From Trissonchulus latispiculum (Eukaryota; Nematoda; Enoplea; Enoplida; Ironidae), in assembly GCA_030248195.1 (NCBI GenBank), contig JASAND010027724.1, positions 1 to 64,000 on the forward strand: a DNA stretch of 64,000 nt, in the 5' to 3' direction. Of the stretch, positions 59,715 to 64,000 are shown piece after piece (position 1 is the first letter of the stretch; each line of letters starts with the position of its first letter). A program made the position numbers and the translations under genes. Under the pieces are notes generated by a model, which made no database searches, was not told the DNA's origin, and worked only from the letters and a program-made list of their open reading frames with translations.

Positions 59715-61973
59715 GTCGCAGTCTAAAAGCATTTTCCGTCTGATTGCAATTAGACGGAGAATTTCAGTCTAATTGCAATTGGGCTAGTCTAATAGCATGA
59801 GACTGAGCGAAATGCTGTTAGCCTGAAAATTTTCAGTCTAATTGCAATTAGACGTACTATTGTTCGTCTAATTGCAATTGGGCGAACCGAGCCTCGTCTA
59901 ATTGCATTTTGATATAAAATCTTTTGCTTAATGTATAAGAACAGCGCTTCACTGTAACTGTATACGGAGAAGGGCACAGAAAGTCAAAAAGATATTTTAA
60001 GAATAGCTTTAACAAGCTAGATTGCATGCAAAAGACTAATAGTTTTTGTTACACTTCAGAAAATTGTAGTCCTGCTGCGCAGCCAAATTAGGGTTAAAGC
60101 GAGGATTCTGCAGACGATAAGTGTGAGGAACAGAGTAGGACTGATATAAAATTGAATGATATTGTAAATAATGTAATATGATGCAAAATGGACAGGCTGA
60201 GGGCAGTGTTAGTTAAATAGTTGAGTACATGGATGTATTCCCTACGCCGTGGTGAAAAGGATAACCCAATCATTTAGTATTGACATATAGTATCATCGTG
60301 TTGACAATTTAGTAAATTCCATGTTGAATGCAAACAGTAGAAAAACTTTTAAAATATTTACAGTAATCAGTAATCTAGTATATGAATGTGTGCCAAATCT
60401 GAGCAGCAATGTATGTGCAGCATTCATGCAAAACTCAAAGCTTGTTACTGTCAGAAGATTAAACAATAAACAATGTACTGCCAAACTGCCAGCTCCTCTT
60501 GTCGCATAATTCTACCTATTACTGGTCATGAACTCTTGTTGGTAGTTATAGTTATTTCATGGTTTCTTAAGCATGGAAACGCCAGGTGATTCCCTTTTTC
60601 ATGAAATCAACATAAGCAATATTACCTGCATCAACAATGCCATCTGTATATTCTAGAGATTTTCTATTTTAGAAACGTTAAATTATCTATTTAAGAAAAT
60701 TTAAGAAAGCTCCGCAATATTGTGCCCCATATTACATTTGTCATCTTCACGTCAATAATAAACAGAATTCTACTTAAAAATTAGGAACTTAGCTGACATC
60801 TATTGCAGCTGATCAGATCAGATACTCTTCTGCTAACTAGTTTTCATACGAAGTCAAGCAAATCTTGTCCACAAATTTTGGATCTGATTTCTGAAAACTG
60901 GTTTCCAGTTTCAATAACATGTACTACGCTAAATCAAGCCCATTGGAAAATCCATGTGGCAAAGATATACAGCCTATCTTTAATAACGTCTTAACACGCT
61001 TTTATGCTCTTTTTGCTACTTTGTTTTGGGGGAATGCAAAAATTGTCCCCGGAGCAACTTTAAGAGACCTGCTGCGCTGAGGCGCAGCAGGAAAAACAAA
61101 GTAGAAATACTTTTCGTTTAGATATTGAAAACTTGAAGACTTTAGTGCACACGTCTATATATAATTTGCTTTTAATTTTAAGACATCCGAAAGCTTAAAA
61201 CTTTCAAACCTTGACCAATCGAACTTTAATTTCGTTTGCAAGCATTGAGCACCTGTAGAGTGGGGAGGAAATAATTTTAACAAGAAAATCCATTTTTACT
61301 GCATAAAAGGTTTTGGTTTGTGGGCTTTCGCAGTTATTTGTGAATTCTGTTATTCTGTTACCGTTTCGAAAGAATATATACTGTTACTTTTTTATTTTAA
61401 CAAATTTTTTATTTTGAGGATTTCTGTGCAATAATAAAAATGTTTTTGTAAGTGTAATATAATATAAAAATATTGTAAAAATTGTATAAAAATTTGATAT
61501 CCAAATATTAGTTCGACTGGTCAAAATTTGAAATTTTAAGCTTTTGGAAGTCTTCAAATTCTAATAAATTGTAGATAATTTCTGCTATGTTTTCAAAATC
61601 CTTTGAAGTATCCTTTAAATCCTTTAAAGTCTTCAAGTTTTCAATATCTAAACGAAAAGTATTTCTACTTTGTTTTTAAAGCTATTCTTAAAATATCTTT
61701 TTGACTTTCTGTGCCCTTCTCCGTATACAGTTACAGTGAAGCGCTGTTCTTATACATTAAGCAAAAGATTTTATATCAAAATGCAATTAGACGAGGCTCG
61801 GTTCGCCCAATTGCAATTAGACGAACAATAGTACGTCTAATTGCAATTAGACTGAAAATTTTCAGTCTAACAGCATTTCGCTCAGTCTCATGCTATTAGA
61901 CTAGCCCAATTGCAATTAGACTGAAATTCTCCGTCTAATTGCAATTAGACGGAAAATGCTTTTAGACTGCGAC
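59715..61973. mobile_element. 2.26-kb long-TIR element with palindromic subrepeats
   Basis: Arms 59715-60014 and 61675-61973 are near-identical reverse complements (GTCGCAGTCTAAAAGCATTT opposite AAATGCTTTTAGACTGCGAC). Each arm contains about five copies of a palindrome GTCTAATTGCAATTAGAC or close variants. The 1.66-kb interior has no recognised frame; it holds a CTGCTGCGC-TGAG-GCGCAGCAG hairpin near 61067-61088 and a second inverted repeat. Inserted in ATATAT sequence. Foldback-type architecture. Confidence 0.92.
61091..61678. repeat. inner inverted repeat within the long-TIR element
   Basis: AAAAACAAAGTAGAAATACT at 61091 continues for about 50 bp that is exactly inverted at 61629-61678 (TTTCTACTTTGTTTTT). 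Weaker inverse similarity continues inward (AAAGCTTAAAACTTTC against GAAATTTTAAGCTTTT). It may be a separate foldback inserted beside the right arm. Confidence 0.8.
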
Positions 61974-63154
61974 ATATATATATATTAAGCTGGTAACTGT
62001 TTATGTTAAGCAGCTGAGTCGAAAAATAGATTTCAGTTCAGATTCGTGCTCAGCGACCCCTGCAAGCAAGTTTTCAGCAAATCGGAGACAACACTTTTAA
62101 TCCTCTAAGTTTGCCCTCAACAACTTAAAATTTTAAAGTTTTTAAAATGATGTTATATATATATATACATATTTGCTAATAATATCAAATATATGTATAT
62201 ATATATATATATATCAAAAGTTACGGCTGGGGGGAGCACAAAAGTTTTTCATACATTTACTTGTGACAATGGTGCTATGTTGTTAGCTTACAGGCAGAGC
62301 CTATAATAATATACGTAATCTGTTTATGGATATGCAGTCCTTCGAAAATGACGGCATTATGAAATTATGTTTATAGATATATATACGTACGTATGTATAT
62401 ACATCCTAAATTACTTATATAGATATACGTCCTTCAAATATGATAGTGTCGTCCCGATTTATAATTCGAGTTTGCCAGGCCCATATCTCTCTATCTTTTA
62501 TTACTAAACAAGCAGCAAGCTGGGATTTTGACTTCTTGTCCTGCTTTCAGGCCCCTTCCCCCCAATTTCTGGCCATACCCCCCCCCCCTCTATCTTTGCC
62601 TTATCTTTGGCTCCCTTTTCAGGCTAAGGCTGCCAGACGGCACACTGTGTGCTCATCTTCTAGTGCCTGAAGATAAAACTGAATGAGGTATATATATATA
62701 GTTCAACTTGAGCCTTTGAGCTTTAGCTGAACTCTTGCCCCCCACATGAGCATACGAAAAACGTACTAAAATATATCTATGCTTATGTGCATATATGCGT
62801 TTATGAGTTACGTATATATAGCTTAGTTTGATTTTTGCTATATTCTATGTATATATATACACATTTGTAGTTTTATATAATATAATTTATGCTGTGTGGG
62901 ATTATTAGCTTCAATGTGGGAGTGAATGTATATGCGCATCAAAAGTGATGCGCTTATATATGGTTCTCCCCCCTCCCTTTTTCTGAAGCATCACCCTAGA
63001 TTCAACAGTGAAATTTAATTGTTTACCTTTGTTTAGCACACTAATATTTAATACTAACCTTTCACGTATATTATATATATTGCGTAACTGAACTTTGATG
63101 GATGTCTAGTAAACTTATATTTGAAATGCATTTGTTGTCTTCAGAAATAAACGA
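61974..63154. other. noncoding, TA-rich
   Basis: A fragment of the palindrome-arm family at 62005-62090 (CTGAGTCGAAAAATAG, CAGATTCGTGCTCAGCGACC), (TA)n tracts near 62154-62167 and 62198-62213, and many TATATACGTA patches. No exon recognised. Confidence 0.45.
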
Positions 63155-63253
63155 AATAAAGCGCTTCGCGCACTCGTGCCACACACTCGGAGCTTCCCGC
63201 GCGGCGTTGCATTAATCTCTGAATGCAAGCAATGTCGTGTTGTAAAGTACTTA
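63155..63253 (+). repeat. dispersed repeat (ACTCGGAGCTTCCC family), copy 2
   Basis: CACTCGTGCC, ACACTCGGAGCTTCCC, TGAATGCA and GTAAAGTA in the same order as 12118-12236. Confidence 0.7.
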
Positions 63254-63394
63254 TACAACGAAACAAGCTACAAATGAAGCTTGCCACTAAACTAATGAAA
63301 CTTGATTATCTGATGCTGCAGCTGAGAGCATAAATTTAAGCAATTTTAGAGATTATCTGGCAGTTAATTGCCGAGGCTGGGAGGCCTTTTTTTG

Positions 63395-63435
63395 GTGTGC
63401 AGCTGAGTTGTCTAGGTTGGAGCTCAGCTGCACAC
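63395..63435. repeat. hairpin, 13-bp stem
   Basis: GTGTGCAGCTGAG at 63395-63407 pairs with CTCAGCTGCACAC at 63423-63435 across a 15-nt loop. Confidence 0.85.
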
Positions 63436-63495
63436 ACTGCTGCGCTATCCATTTCTCTGCATGGCGCAGCAAATTAGTTTAGGTCCAGGCCTTCA

Positions 63496-63534
63496 GTGCA
63501 CCGTGCGGATAAGTAACTTATCCGCACGGTGCAC
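63496..63534. repeat. perfect 39-bp palindrome
   Basis: GTGCACCGTGCGGATAAGT, one central A, then its exact reverse complement. GC-rich in an AT-rich setting. Sixty bases after the previous hairpin. Confidence 0.95.
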
Positions 63535-63790
63535 GATACAGAAGAGCAACTCAAAGCTCTCTGTAGCGTGCACTCAGCTATATATACGCACGCAATTAAC
63601 ATAGGAAAAGAGAGAGTGAGTTGTATAAACGAATTTGTTTTGTTATACGTATTTATTTACGTAAAGCTTTCGTATATATATACACCGCTTTTTTGAACTT
63701 ATATATATAACTTACATAATACACGCGCGTATTTATGATAATTAGCTTATGTATATATATATATATATGGCTTTATATTAGAATAATAAC

Positions 63791-63832
<42 letters not shown>

Positions 63833-64000
63833 CTGGGCAGATTATATATTGTTAAATTGCTGACTTCTTGAGATACATATTTGTTATATATATATCGGTT
63901 ATTGTAGTCCGCATATATATATACGAGTTTTTTCAGAATAGAAGTAATGGCTCAGACTAAACACAGCTCACTTCTTCCTATAGGCTTGTTCCGAAAAGCC
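63535..64000. other. noncoding, TA microsatellites
   Basis: (TA)n at about 63792-63828 and TATATACGTA patches to the end of the window. No exon recognised. Confidence 0.45.

Overview
The window is nuclear DNA of a multicellular animal, most likely an AT-rich, repeat-dense invertebrate genome. The evidence is short protein-coding exons with GT-AG introns, an animal-specific Tribbles pseudokinase, the N-terminal end of an ankyrin with 99-bp single-repeat exons, many TA and CA microsatellites, and abundant DNA-transposon debris. Nothing in the sequence fixes the phylum. No bacterial operons, rRNA, tRNA or CRISPR arrays were found.

Genes lie in the first half. A broken C2H2 zinc-finger exon sits at 712-376 on the minus strand. 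A Tribbles-type pseudokinase (exons 4355-4414, 4556-4673, 4881-5097, 5417-5900, plus strand) has a decayed tandem copy of its third exon in its last intron. A divergent SKP1-like gene follows (11061-11153, 11764-11889, 12419-12592; N-terminal exons not found). The start of an ankyrin gene spans 24849-31743, with a probable start exon, a pre-repeat exon and two repeat exons. No further ankyrin exon is visible in the remaining 32 kb, so 31.7-64 kb is either a giant intron or lies beyond a broken gene. The three recognised plus-strand genes have no obvious functional link.

The rest is a mosaic of mobile elements. (1) Three copies of a dispersed ~2.3-kb element (7625-10383, 26271-28612, 36234-38938) share exact ends, a 3' terminal hairpin and an internal array of 147-bp repeats followed by a ~165-bp array. 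One copy is interrupted by a dead, 5'-truncated jockey/CR1-like retrotransposon and another by a small TIR element with 5-bp target duplication. (2) G-run-rich miniature elements fall into two classes: hAT-like with 8-bp duplications, most with a GCGCC-GAA-GGCGC hairpin, and an unclassified class with 5-bp duplications, most with a CCGGC-GAA-GCCGG hairpin. (3) About 1-kb elements bounded by TTAA are common, including at least three in direct succession at 50.8-54.1 kb. (4) Large palindromes and long-TIR elements lie at 13.5-14.2, 45.0-46.8, 54.7-56.3 and 59.7-62.0 kb. Long TA and CA microsatellites and patches of TACGTATATA sequence fill the gaps.

The best candidates for something undescribed are the 147-bp-array element family, the chain of TTAA-bounded elements, the long-TIR element built on GTCTAATTGCAATTAGAC palindromes, and the two hairpin-marked miniature-element classes. 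All assignments were made by reading the sequence; no database search was possible.
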